DNA from: Clostridia bacterium
Lineage (GTDB): Bacteria; Bacillota; Clostridia; Oscillospirales; CAG-272
Assembly: GCA_017387685.1 (NCBI GenBank)
Contig: JAFOEU010000006.1
Location: 1-42,344, forward strand
Length of the DNA stretch: 42,344 nucleotides
Reading direction: 5' to 3'
Within the stretch, counting starts at the first letter, position 1, and the number at the start of each line of letters is the position of its first letter. The notes under the pieces were generated by a model. It was not told where the DNA came from, made no database searches, and saw only the letters and a program-made list of their open reading frames with translations. Below, one piece after another: positions 10,798-19,012 of the stretch. A program made the translations under genes and the position numbers.

Positions 10798-10814
10798 AGA
10801 TTGTGTAGTAAAAT
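10786..10814 (+). promoter_or_regulatory. Promoter of the sugar cassette
   Basis: TTGACA (10786-10791), a 17-base spacer and TAAAAT (10809-10814) lie 46 bases before the first gene. Confidence 0.75.
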
Positions 10815-10859
10815 AGTATAAGTGAAACACTTAAAATAATAATATGAAAGGAAAATTTT

Positions 10860-11561
10860 ATGTATAAGGGATTTAAAATAAAGCCTCCTTTTTTTGAGGT
10901 AGGTCCAAAGGCGATCATCTGGGGCGATGAAATGCTCAAGCTGGCAAAGGTAATCGACAAGGTAGCAATAAAATACGACGTCGACATTATCGTAACGCCG
11001 CAGTATACTGACATCAAGCTTTTGGCGGACAATACTGAAAGAATACTCATTTTCGCTCAGCATATGGACGCCTTGGTCCCCGGAAGAGGACTCGGAAGTG
11101 TACTCCCCGAAGCAGTCAAGGAAGCGGGGGCAGTGGGCGTAATGCTCAACCACGCCGAAAAGCCGCTTGATATGGAAACTCTTGAGAAGACCATCCGCCG
11201 CGCTGACGAAGTAGGACTTGCCACTATCGTTTGTGCTGATACGGTGGAGGACGTAAAGAGAATTGCTCATATGTCGCCGAACCTTATCGTTGCTGAACCG
11301 ACAGAGCTTATCGGAACGGGAACGACAAGCGATTCAAACTACGTTATCGAGACCATAAAGACTGTTCAGGAAATCAATCCCGAGATCATGGTATTACAGG
11401 GAGCGGGAATCTCGAACGGTCGGGACGTTTACAATACTATCAAGCTTGGTGCACAGGCAACGGGCTCTACGAGCGGCATACTCAAGGCGGCGGATCCTTA
11501 CGCTATGGTCGAGGAAATGATCTCCAACCTCCGCAAAGCCTGGGATGAGCTTCATCCTTGA
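10860..11561 (+). CDS. Triose-phosphate-isomerase-like protein (TIM family, short form)
   Basis: 233 residues, shorter than bacterial glycolytic TPI (about 250) and closer to archaeal TIM proteins. Visible are the catalytic histidine in LNHAEKP (H98), the catalytic glutamate with its flexible loop in AEPTELIGTG (E146), and phosphate-binding turns GAGIS and TGSTSG. The usual N-terminal Asn-x-Lys is replaced by GPK (K17), so the Asn is missing. It is the first gene of the DeoR-controlled cassette, beside two other isomerases and a kinase. A dedicated role on a pathway sugar phosphate (triose or tetrulose phosphate) is more likely than glycolysis. AAAGGA lies before ATG. The family is sure; the substrate is inferred. 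Confidence 0.85.
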   Translation: MYKGFKIKPPFFEVGPKAIIWGDEMLKLAKVIDKVAIKYDVDIIVTPQYTDIKLLADNTERILIFAQHMDALVPGRGLGSVLPEAVKEAGAVGVMLNHAEKPLDMETLEKTIRRADEVGLATIVCADTVEDVKRIAHMSPNLIVAEPTELIGTGTTSDSNYVIETIKTVQEINPEIMVLQGAGISNGRDVYNTIKLGAQATGSTSGILKAADPYAMVEEMISNLRKAWDELHP

Positions 11562-11574
11562 GGAGACGGTAATT

Positions 11575-12168
11575 ATGAAAAAAGAAGCTATCGAAATGGC
11601 GAAAAAAGCATACCTCACAGAGAGCGAATGCATTTTGAAAATGCTTGACTACTTCGATGAGGAAGTGTATTCTAAGGCTGTAGAACTTCTAAAAAATGCT
11701 CCCCGTATAGCTGCGGCAGGATGCGGTCACAGCGGAATAATGTGTCAGCATTTTACACACCTGATGTGTTGCATAGAACGTCCCGCCAGATTTATATCTC
11801 CCGCAGAGGCGGTACACGGTGGTACGGGGTATCTTCAGGAGGGAGATGTTATGGTGCTTGCTTCCCGAGGCGGAAAAACGCAGGAGCTGGTGCCTATTCT
11901 TGACATCTGCAAGAAAAAGGGAGTCAAGGTAATCACTATAACCGAAAACACAGAGTCTCCATTGGCTCGCGGGGCTGACGTAGTAATAAAGCAATACGTA
12001 AACAAAGAGACCGACAAATACAATTGCCAAGGAACAACCTCTTCTGTTTCGTTAGCGGTGATATTCCACGTTTTACAGACTGCGCTTATCGAGGAAACAG
12101 ATTTTCGGAATGAAAGCTTTGCCATCGTGCATCCCAGCGGGGCGGTCGGCGAACGACTCAATAAATAA
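11575..12168 (+). CDS. SIS-domain sugar-phosphate isomerase (KdsD/GutQ-like, no CBS domains)
   Basis: 197 residues from ATG 11575; GAGGAG at 11560-11565 supports this start, overlapping the stop of the previous gene. A single SIS domain shows AAAGCGHSGIMCQHF, the FISPAEAVHGGTG segment that in arabinose-5-phosphate isomerases holds the catalytic histidine, ASRGGKTQEL where the family usually has S-x-SGET-EL, and the closing HPSGAVGERL. Enzymes of this type interconvert ketose- and aldose-5-phosphates (ribulose-5-P with arabinose-5-P). The CBS regulatory pair of KdsD is absent. The altered phosphosugar loop hints at another substrate. It probably works with the kinase and isomerase downstream. 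Confidence 0.85.
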   Translation: MKKEAIEMAKKAYLTESECILKMLDYFDEEVYSKAVELLKNAPRIAAAGCGHSGIMCQHFTHLMCCIERPARFISPAEAVHGGTGYLQEGDVMVLASRGGKTQELVPILDICKKKGVKVITITENTESPLARGADVVIKQYVNKETDKYNCQGTTSSVSLAVIFHVLQTALIEETDFRNESFAIVHPSGAVGERLNK

Positions 12169-12227
12169 CGAGATATTAAAAATAAAAAATAACAATAAAA
12201 TTTATAAAATCAAGGAGATTTAAAACT

Positions 12228-12848
12228 ATGGAATTCAAAGTTTATCAAAAAGAAATCGAACTTCAGTCAAGAGGCTGGATCCCCACCTTCCACGACATCA
12301 GAAAAGAGATTCTCGACATTGTTGAGGCTTCGGGCGTTAAGAACGGCACAGTTGCCATCGTTTCTCATCACACTACCTGCTCCGTAATGGTTCAGGAGTG
12401 CTCTCACGATATCGACTCCTTCGATCTTGAGTACCTTCAGCACGACCTGCTCGACATTATGAGAAAGATGATCCCCGACTTTGCTGAAGAGCATCAGTAC
12501 CGTCATCCCGGCCCTGTACACGCACAGTACGGCAGATACGTTAACGAGCCCGGCGACTACACCAGTATGAACACAGACGGACATCTCCGTTCCGTATTCT
12601 TCGGCAGAAGCGAAACTCTTACCATCAAGGACGGCAAGGTCGACCTCGGTCTGTTTGCTCACGTCTACTTCATCGACTGGGATCATGTTTCTGCCCGCCG
12701 CAGACAGGTTAACGTAACCGTTATGGGAACGACAGAGGATGTTGAGGACAGAAAGATCAACGACGGTAAGGTAATCGATACACGTCACAAGTTTACCGAC
12801 GAGGAGAAGGCTTACGACATTCATTTCGATCTTCAGCAGCAGAGATAA
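12228..12848 (+). CDS. YjbQ-family (UPF0047) protein, extended form
   Basis: 206 residues; the usual family length is about 130-140. Core motifs are present: SHHTTCSVMVQE (about 46-57), a D-rich helix LEYLQHDLLDIM, YRHPGP, NTDGHLRSVFFG (115-126), the IKDGKVDLGLFAHVYFIDWD strand pair and RRRQVNVTVMG. Compared with the family there is an extra loop (about residues 95-114) and a 38-residue C-terminal tail. Related YjbQ proteins have weak thiamine-phosphate synthase activity in vitro, but their physiological role is unknown. The gene sits inside a sugar operon between a SIS isomerase and a sugar kinase, after an AT-rich 59-base gap with AAGGAG. Its isomerase-like histidines and the context suggest a sugar-phosphate reaction; this is inference. 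Codon use is more biased than in its neighbours, suggesting higher expression. Confidence 0.85.
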   Translation: MEFKVYQKEIELQSRGWIPTFHDIRKEILDIVEASGVKNGTVAIVSHHTTCSVMVQECSHDIDSFDLEYLQHDLLDIMRKMIPDFAEEHQYRHPGPVHAQYGRYVNEPGDYTSMNTDGHLRSVFFGRSETLTIKDGKVDLGLFAHVYFIDWDHVSARRRQVNVTVMGTTEDVEDRKINDGKVIDTRHKFTDEEKAYDIHFDLQQQR

Positions 12849-12852
12849 GACA

Positions 12853-14250
12853 ATGAATTTGATGGGAATTGACATTGGCACAACCTCTGTAAAAACGGCT
12901 GTGTTCAATGATGCTCTTGAGCAACAGATATCCTCTACTGCGGATTATACCCTTGACTCTCACGGAGACACCGTTGAATTTGACGGTGAAAAATACTGGG
13001 AGATAGTCAAAGCTGAGATCGAAAAAGCCAAAGCTTCCGTGGGGGTGGATGCCCTTGCGGTAGATACACAGTGTGAAACTCTCATACTCACCGACGAGTA
13101 CGGCACTCCCGTGCGTCCTGCTATAGTCTGGCTTGATAACAGAGCTACAGAGGAAGCGCAGATAATCACGGAAAAATTCGGTCACAAGCGAGTTTACGAG
13201 ATCACAGGACAGCCCGAGATAACGGCGACATGGCCAGCCTGCAAGCTTTTGTGGGTAAAAAGACATGAACCGGATGTCTGGGATAAGACAAAGAAGATCT
13301 TTCTTCTTGAGGATTGGATACTGTATAAGCTCACGGGAAAATTCATCAGCGAGAAGACGCTTCAATCATCTACCATTTACTTCGATATCCACAAGGCGCA
13401 GTGGTGGGACGAGATGCTTGACTTTATCGGTATCGATAGAAAGATGCTTCCCGCTTTGTATTCAAGCGCCAAGGCTGTAGGCGAATACGATGGCATGAAG
13501 GTGGTTACGGGTGCTATTGACCAGATAGCCGGTGCTATTGGAGCAGGCGTTATCAGGCAGGGCACTGTCAGCGTTATGACAGGAACCACCATGGTCATAT
13601 TCATGCCCTCTGAGACCGTTCCCGAATATGACGAAAAAAGCATCGTTCCCTGTCATTATAACTATGACGATAAATACTGCTTACTTTCCTGGACTCCTAC
13701 AGCGGGTATGGCGCTGAAATGGTTTAGAAATGCTCTTTGCGAGAATTTCTCCTTTGCCGAGCTTGACAAGCTTGCGGACAGCGTTCCTGCGGGAAGCGAT
13801 GGACTTACCTTCCTTCCCTACCTTTGCGGTTCAACTATGCCAAAGTATAATCCCGCGGCAAGAGGCAGCTTCACCGGACTTACTACCGAGCACACGAGAG
13901 CCCACTTTGTAAGAAGCGTTATGGAATCTGTAGCTTGTATGCTAAAGTCAAATCTTGACTATCTTGGACTTGACGTTGAAGAGATCAGAGCCATGGGCGG
14001 CGGAGCCAACAGCCCATTCTGGTGTCAGATGAAAGCAGATATGACAGGCAAGAGACTTGTAACTCTAAAAAACAAAGAAACTGCTTGTCTGGGTTCCGCG
14101 ATACTCGCCGGCGTTGGAACGGGAGTTTTTGAGTCCGTGGAGCAGGCAGCAAAAGTAATAGAGCTTGACAAAATATTTGAAAGTAAGGGCACTGATTATA
14201 CAGAGTGCTACGAGAGATATCTCAATTACGATAAGATACTGAATATTTGA
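12853..14250 (+). CDS. FGGY-family carbohydrate kinase
   Basis: ATP-dependent kinase of the xylulokinase/rhamnulokinase/gluconokinase superfamily, 465 residues. The N-terminal actin-like domain starts with MGIDIGTTSVK (phosphate-1 loop) and has WLDNRA (W93-R97) in the sugar-binding loop and VTGAIDQIAGAIGAG with the catalytic aspartate D223. The C-terminal domain has a SVMTGTTM segment and an MGGGANSPFW adenosine motif. The exact sugar cannot be read. It begins 4 bases after the YjbQ-family stop with only a weak ribosome site, so it probably depends on coupling. Isoleucine ATA codons are common here, unlike in lacZ or lysS, which suggests a different origin for the cassette. Confidence 0.9.
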   Translation: MNLMGIDIGTTSVKTAVFNDALEQQISSTADYTLDSHGDTVEFDGEKYWEIVKAEIEKAKASVGVDALAVDTQCETLILTDEYGTPVRPAIVWLDNRATEEAQIITEKFGHKRVYEITGQPEITATWPACKLLWVKRHEPDVWDKTKKIFLLEDWILYKLTGKFISEKTLQSSTIYFDIHKAQWWDEMLDFIGIDRKMLPALYSSAKAVGEYDGMKVVTGAIDQIAGAIGAGVIRQGTVSVMTGTTMVIFMPSETVPEYDEKSIVPCHYNYDDKYCLLSWTPTAGMALKWFRNALCENFSFAELDKLADSVPAGSDGLTFLPYLCGSTMPKYNPAARGSFTGLTTEHTRAHFVRSVMESVACMLKSNLDYLGLDVEEIRAMGGGANSPFWCQMKADMTGKRLVTLKNKETACLGSAILAGVGTGVFESVEQAAKVIELDKIFESKGTDYTECYERYLNYDKILNI

Positions 14251-14266
14251 CCGAAAGGAACTAGTT

Positions 14267-15619
14267 ATGGCAAAGATTGGATTTATAGGCTTTGGTGAGG
14301 TTAACACTCCCGTTGACGTTATAATAAGAAAATGCAGTGCCGCAGAAGCAGCTCTCAAGGCTGAGGGACTTGATCTCGTATCAGTATATCCCGTAGCCGA
14401 CGACTATGAAGAGACTCAGGTCAAGGGCGCGCTGGATGCACTGAGCAAGGAAAAGTTTGACGCACTGGTAGTCTGCATCGCGGGTTGGATTCCCACTCAC
14501 GCAGTAGTTAAGGTCACAGAGCATTACAGACATCTTCCCATGGTGCTTTGGGGACTTTGCGGCTGGTATGAGGGAGACAGACTTGTAACTACCGCCGATC
14601 AAGCAGGTACAACAGGACTCCGCGCTACCTTTGAGGGACTTGGCTATAAGTTCAAATATGTCTATGATATTATAGGCAAGAAAACAAAGAGCGACGTTGT
14701 TGCGAACTATTGTAAGGCGGCTGTCGCAGCCAAGGCTCTTCTTACTGATAAAGTAGGTATGGCAGGATATCGCGATATGAACCTCTACGGTACATTATAC
14801 GACGGAATGTCTCTGAAGAAAACTACGGGCATCGAGATAGAGACCTTCGAGATGCTTGAGATACAGCAGAGATACGAGAAGCTTTCCGAGGAAGAAAAGA
14901 GAGAGGTCGTCAATAACAGGATCCTCAAATGGAACTTCCTCAAGCCCGCCAAGGACGAGGGAATGATGATGGCGGCGGGATACTATCTCGCTGTCAAGCA
15001 GATAGCCGAAGAGAGAAATTATAAATCCATTTCTCTTAAGGACGTTGACGGTATGAAGAAGCTCTGCGGCTTCCCCCCTGCTCCTATATTTATGCTTCTG
15101 TCCGAGGATGGATATACCACCGTTCCCGAGAACGATTCTCTCGGAGCAGTAACACAGCTTATGATGAACAGACTCACAGGACAGCTCGCAGGATATCTTG
15201 AGTTCTATGAGTTCTTTGAGGGCAGCGTTCTTGCCGGCGTCCCCGACTTTGTAGCTGCTGATATGATCGACGGTGAAACTTACACAGTGCTTCCCGCGGC
15301 TTTCGGTCTGCTTACGCAGGGCATACTCAACGTCTCAAAGGTAAAGACAGGCGTGCTTACAATGAGCAGACTTGTGTATAAGGACGGCAAGTACACGATG
15401 CACGTGATCCTCGGTAACGGCAAGACTCCTCCCAAGTGGGAAGAATGCGGTTGGGATCAGCCGGCACCTCAGCTCTCTGCTCTTGAGATAGAAATTCCGG
15501 ACGTTGAGAACTTCGCCCAGAATGTTGCTTGTCAGCATTATATCATTACCTACGGTGATAACAGAGCTCAGATCGCAGATCTTTGCGGAATGCTGGGTAT
15601 TGACGTTATGTATCTCTAA
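14267..15619 (+). CDS. L-fucose/L-arabinose isomerase-like protein
   Basis: 450 residues, shorter than FucI (about 590) and AraA (about 500). The N-terminal Rossmann-like part (KIGFIGFGEVNTPVD...) and the C-terminal beta-rich part (TGVLTMSRLVYKDGKYTMHVILGNG) fit the fucose/arabinose isomerase fold, which converts an aldose to a ketose with a divalent metal. LVVCIAGWIPTHAVV and LWGLCGWYEGDRL are typical of the fold. I cannot place the metal ligands with certainty. It follows the FGGY kinase by 16 bases with GAAAGGAAC upstream and is the last gene before a very strong terminator. The likely order is this isomerase, then the kinase, then the SIS and TIM enzymes. The actual sugar is unknown. Confidence 0.82.
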   Translation: MAKIGFIGFGEVNTPVDVIIRKCSAAEAALKAEGLDLVSVYPVADDYEETQVKGALDALSKEKFDALVVCIAGWIPTHAVVKVTEHYRHLPMVLWGLCGWYEGDRLVTTADQAGTTGLRATFEGLGYKFKYVYDIIGKKTKSDVVANYCKAAVAAKALLTDKVGMAGYRDMNLYGTLYDGMSLKKTTGIEIETFEMLEIQQRYEKLSEEEKREVVNNRILKWNFLKPAKDEGMMMAAGYYLAVKQIAEERNYKSISLKDVDGMKKLCGFPPAPIFMLLSEDGYTTVPENDSLGAVTQLMMNRLTGQLAGYLEFYEFFEGSVLAGVPDFVAADMIDGETYTVLPAAFGLLTQGILNVSKVKTGVLTMSRLVYKDGKYTMHVILGNGKTPPKWEECGWDQPAPQLSALEIEIPDVENFAQNVACQHYIITYGDNRAQIADLCGMLGIDVMYL

Positions 15620-15627
15620 ACACCATA

Positions 15628-15666
15628 AAAAAACAATGCATCGCAAATTGCGATGCATTGTTTTTT
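15628..15666. terminator. Bidirectional terminator between sugar cassette and lysS
   Basis: A perfect 18-bp inverted repeat with a 3-base loop (15628-15645 with 15649-15666), with A runs on one side and T runs on the other. It serves both the plus-strand cassette and the converging lysS operon. Confidence 0.9.
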
Positions 15667-15673
15667 ATGTTTA

Positions 15674-17179
15674 TCAGTCGATGGGCTTCATTGTGGGGAA
15701 CAGGAGGACGTCGCGGATGGATGCGGAGTCGGTGAGGAGCATTACGAGTCTGTCTACGCCGAAGCCAAGTCCGCCTGTGGGGGGGAGGCCGTACTCGAGA
15801 GCGGTGATGTAGTCGTAATCAACCTGCGCCTTGCACGCGGGATCCTGTGCCTTTCTCTCTGCCACCTGACGCTCAAAGCGTTCTCTCTGGTCGATAGGAT
15901 CGTTGAGCTCGGAGAATGCGTTGCCGAATTCGGTTGCGTTGATGAAGTACTCAAAGCGCTCGGTGAATGCGGGATCCTCGGGCTTTCTCTTTGCGAGCGG
16001 GCTGTTCTCTACGGGGTAATCGTAGATGAAGGTGGGCTGGATGAGGTTCTCCTCAACGAATGCGTCGAAGAACTCAACGAGGATCGCGCCCTTGGTCTTA
16101 ACAGCGGGAAGCTCAACGTGCTTTTCCTTTGCGATCGCGATCGCTTCCTCATCGGAGGTGATAGCGGCAAAGTCAACGCCGGAATACTTCTTGACAGCCT
16201 CAACCATGGTCATTCTCTCCCACTTGGAGAGGTCGATCTCCTTGCCCTGATAGTTTACGGTAAGAGTTCCGCAAACGTTCATCGCAACGGTCTTCATCAT
16301 CTCCTCAACGAGGTCCATCATACCGTGATAATCGGTGTACGCCTGATAGAGCTCGATGGAGGTGAACTCGGGGTTATGCTTGGTATCCATACCCTCGTTA
16401 CGGAAGATACGTCCTACCTCGTATACCTTATCCATACCGCCGACGATAAGACGCTTGAGGTAGAGCTCGGTCTCAATGCGGAGAACCATATCCATATCAA
16501 GAGTGTTGTGATGGGTAAGGAAGGGGCGTGCGGATGCGCCGATCTCAAAGGGGGTAAGTATGGGGGTATCAACCTCAAGGAAGCCCTTGGAGTCGAGGAA
16601 AGCGCGGAGCTCGCGCATAATAAGGCTGCGCTTTACAAAGGTATCCTTAACCTCGGGATTAACGATGAGGTCGAGGTATCTCTGACGGTAACGGGTATCG
16701 GTATCCTTAAGTCCGTGGAACTTCTCGGGGAGAGGCAAGAGGGACTTGGAAAGGAGGGTGAGCTTCTGCGCGTGGATCGAGATCTCGCCGCGGCGGGTGA
16801 GGAATACAAATCCCTCGATACCGATGATATCACCGATATCCCACTTGCGGTAGTCTGCAAAAACCTCTTCGCCGATGTCGTTGATACGGATGTAGCACTG
16901 AATTCTGCCCTTACCGTCAGCAAGGTCGATGAAGTTTGCTTTGCCCATATCGCGGCGGCTCATAATACGACCTGCAAGAGAAACGGTCTTACCGTCCCAC
17001 TCCTCGAAATTTGCCTTGATGTCAGCCGAATAAGCGGTGACGTCATACTTCATAATTTCGAAGGGGTTCTTGCCCGCTTCAATAAGATTTTCAAGCTTTG
17101 CGCGTCTGATCTCTATCTCCGAGGATACGTTCACCTCGGGGGATTCGACGGCATTTTCGTTGTTGATAATATCTGCCAT
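15674..17179 (-). CDS. lysS: Lysyl-tRNA synthetase, class II
   Basis: Attaches lysine to tRNA-Lys using ATP. 501 residues, the normal length. The N-terminal OB-fold anticodon-binding domain (about 65-160, with SLAGRIMSRRDMGKANFIDLADG.G) is followed by the class II catalytic core: motif 1 around FLEVDTPIL, motif 2 VYEVGRIFRNEGMDTKHNPEFTS (in part) and motif 3 GLGFGVDRLVML. The C-terminus LFPTMKPID is typical. It is the last gene of a seven-gene minus-strand run, 17 bases after greA, and ends at a strong bidirectional terminator. No T-box leader is visible before it, so its level should follow the operon promoter. Confidence 0.96.
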   Translation of the reverse strand: MADIINNENAVESPEVNVSSEIEIRRAKLENLIEAGKNPFEIMKYDVTAYSADIKANFEEWDGKTVSLAGRIMSRRDMGKANFIDLADGKGRIQCYIRINDIGEEVFADYRKWDIGDIIGIEGFVFLTRRGEISIHAQKLTLLSKSLLPLPEKFHGLKDTDTRYRQRYLDLIVNPEVKDTFVKRSLIMRELRAFLDSKGFLEVDTPILTPFEIGASARPFLTHHNTLDMDMVLRIETELYLKRLIVGGMDKVYEVGRIFRNEGMDTKHNPEFTSIELYQAYTDYHGMMDLVEEMMKTVAMNVCGTLTVNYQGKEIDLSKWERMTMVEAVKKYSGVDFAAITSDEEAIAIAKEKHVELPAVKTKGAILVEFFDAFVEENLIQPTFIYDYPVENSPLAKRKPEDPAFTERFEYFINATEFGNAFSELNDPIDQRERFERQVAERKAQDPACKAQVDYDYITALEYGLPPTGGLGFGVDRLVMLLTDSASIRDVLLFPTMKPID

Positions 17180-17196
17180 TTTATATGGATCCTCTC

Positions 17197-17685
17197 TTAC
17201 TTATTCTTGGTTCTTTCAACCTTGAGGATATCAAGCTCGAAAGAGCCGTTGGGAGCGTCAACGGTAACGGTTGCGCCCGCCTTCTTACCGACGAGTGCGC
17301 GGCCGATGGGGCACATATCCGAGATCTTATCCTCGGCGGGAGATGCCTCGTTGGAGCCTACGATAATGTAGGTAACTTCCATCTGATCGTCCTTGTCGAA
17401 TACGGTTACGGTAGAACCGACGGAAATAATGGTGGAGTCGATCTGGCTTTCGTCGATGATAACGGCATTCTGGATCTTATCCTCAAGCTCCTTAATGCGG
17501 CTTTCAACTCTCGCCTGTTCTGTTCTCGCCTCATCGTACTCTGCGTTCTCGGAAAGGTCTCCGAATCCACGAGCTACTTCGATGTCGTGAATAACTTCTG
17601 CGCGGCGTGTATTTTTCAGATAATCGAGCTCGGCTACCAGTTCGTTGTAGCCTTCCTGGGTATAATAAATAGGTTTAGTGGACAT
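17197..17685 (-). CDS. greA: Transcription elongation factor GreA
   Basis: Rescues backtracked RNA polymerase by stimulating cleavage of the nascent RNA 3' end. 162 residues, standard length. The N-terminal coiled-coil carries DLSENAEYDEAR, the acidic tip that enters the polymerase channel, and the C-terminal FKBP-like domain ends with ISDMCPIGRALVGKKAGATVTVDAP. The start is ATG 17685 with AAGGAG 6 bases upstream. It lies between the S41 protease (11-base gap) and lysS (17-base gap) on one transcript. The greA-lysS pairing is frequent in Bacillota. Confidence 0.96.
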   Translation of the reverse strand: MSTKPIYYTQEGYNELVAELDYLKNTRRAEVIHDIEVARGFGDLSENAEYDEARTEQARVESRIKELEDKIQNAVIIDESQIDSTIISVGSTVTVFDKDDQMEVTYIIVGSNEASPAEDKISDMCPIGRALVGKKAGATVTVDAPNGSFELDILKVERTKNK

Positions 17686-17696
17686 TGTTCTTCTCC

Positions 17697-18998
17697 TTAC
17701 TTTACGATCAGGGAAATCGCAGCCTGAAGCTGATTATCTTCCTCATCGGTGATTTTATATATATTTTTATTTTTCAGTGCTTCGTCAAGCTTGACCTCAA
17801 GGTCGGGCTTGATACCGATGCCGTCATAGCCATCGGACAAGGGCGGGAAATACATCTTTGTAGTCATCTTAACAGCTCCATCGTAGCCGTAGTACTGAAG
17901 AGAGAAGATAGACTGCATGCTTCCCTTGCCGTAGGTGGTGGTTCCAACGATCTCGGAAATTTCGTAATCCATAAGAGCGCAGGTGAAAAGCTCAGCAGCG
18001 GATGCGGTGCTTTCGTTTGCAAGTACTGCGGATTTACCCTTTACCTTATCGCGGTATTTGCCGATCTCGCTCTTTGAAACGTTACAAGCGGCATAGGGTG
18101 ATGTGAACGCGTACTTGACCTCGTCAACCTTAGTTATAACCTCGCTGCCCGAACGGTCACGAGTCTTGATAAGAACGTCATTCTGCTCAAGCATATAGCT
18201 GAGAACCGCTGTGATGGATGCCAAATCTCCGCCTCCGTTGTATCTTACGTCAAAAACAAAGTATTCAACGCCTGACGCGATGAGAGAATCCATAGCGGTG
18301 CAGAACTGACCGGGGGTGGTAAGATCAAACTGAATGATCTTTACGATTCCGACCTTAGGCTCGGTAGCGCAAACTCTGTAGGTCACGGACTCGGAGGTAA
18401 AGGTATCTCTCATTATCGAGAATTCGATTTCCTCGTTTCCGCGGAGAGCGGTGAACTCACAAACGGTGCCCTTAAGGCCCTGAAGCTTTGCGAGTGCGGC
18501 GTAGTATCCGAGCTCGGATACCTTTTCCTTATTCTCTCCTCCGCCTACGTAAATGATCAGGTCTCCGGGCTCAACCCCTGCAGCAAGCGCGGGGGAGTTG
18601 GGAAGCACCGAGATGATCTCGATGCATTTGTGATCTGCGTTTTCGATAACGGTTACGCCGATGCCCTGAGTCTCGCCCTGATTTTCAGCGGTCATAAGCG
18701 CATATTCCTCGGCGTCATAATATTCTGCATATCTGTCATTAATAGAAAATTCCATACCTCTGACAAGAGCGCGACAGAGGACCTCTTCGTCGATTTTGTA
18801 GTAGGAATACGTCTCGAAAAGTTCAATTATTGTTTCAAGCTTTCCGCTGAGCTTAGACGAGCCTTGGTTATCTCCTATAATAGAGCCGGCTTCCTCGCGG
18901 TAATGTGAATCTATCAGCGCGCATGACGTCATTGCCGTGAGCAAAACTGCTGCGGCAACGAACAAAAGCAACGCTGAGATTGAAAATCTTTTTTTCAT
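17697..18998 (-). CDS. S41-family carboxyl-terminal processing protease, lipoprotein
   Basis: 433 residues with a lipoprotein signal (lipobox MTSC, Cys26), so anchored outside the membrane. A helical N-terminal region leads to a PDZ domain (about 110-195; GIGVTVIEN and AAGVEPGDLIIYVGG). The S41 protease domain holds the Ser/Lys dyad: Ser333 in NESTASAAE and Lys358 in TYGKGSMQ, 25 residues apart as in CtpA/Prc. Such proteases trim or degrade cell-wall enzymes and signalling proteins. Here the gene follows an M23 hydrolase controlled by FtsEX (14-base gap), so that hydrolase or its partners are the likely substrates. This is inference from the cluster. Confidence 0.92.
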   Translation of the reverse strand: MKKRFSISALLLFVAAAVLLTAMTSCALIDSHYREEAGSIIGDNQGSSKLSGKLETIIELFETYSYYKIDEEVLCRALVRGMEFSINDRYAEYYDAEEYALMTAENQGETQGIGVTVIENADHKCIEIISVLPNSPALAAGVEPGDLIIYVGGGENKEKVSELGYYAALAKLQGLKGTVCEFTALRGNEEIEFSIMRDTFTSESVTYRVCATEPKVGIVKIIQFDLTTPGQFCTAMDSLIASGVEYFVFDVRYNGGGDLASITAVLSYMLEQNDVLIKTRDRSGSEVITKVDEVKYAFTSPYAACNVSKSEIGKYRDKVKGKSAVLANESTASAAELFTCALMDYEISEIVGTTTYGKGSMQSIFSLQYYGYDGAVKMTTKMYFPPLSDGYDGIGIKPDLEVKLDEALKNKNIYKITDEEDNQLQAAISLIVK

Positions 18999-19012
18999 TT
19001 AGCAACCTCCGT

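Noticed and set aside
10627-11270. Minus-strand frame of 215 codons across the cassette promoter
   Set aside because: It covers promoter, operator and the TIM-like gene, has no ribosome site and no recognisable domain.
15620-15680. T-box leader for lysS
   Set aside because: The hairpin is downstream of lysS (minus strand), not upstream, and there is no T-box consensus. It is a terminator.
15653-17371. Plus-strand frame of 572 codons
   Set aside because: It is the antisense shadow of lysS and part of greA, which carry complete class II synthetase and GreA motifs.
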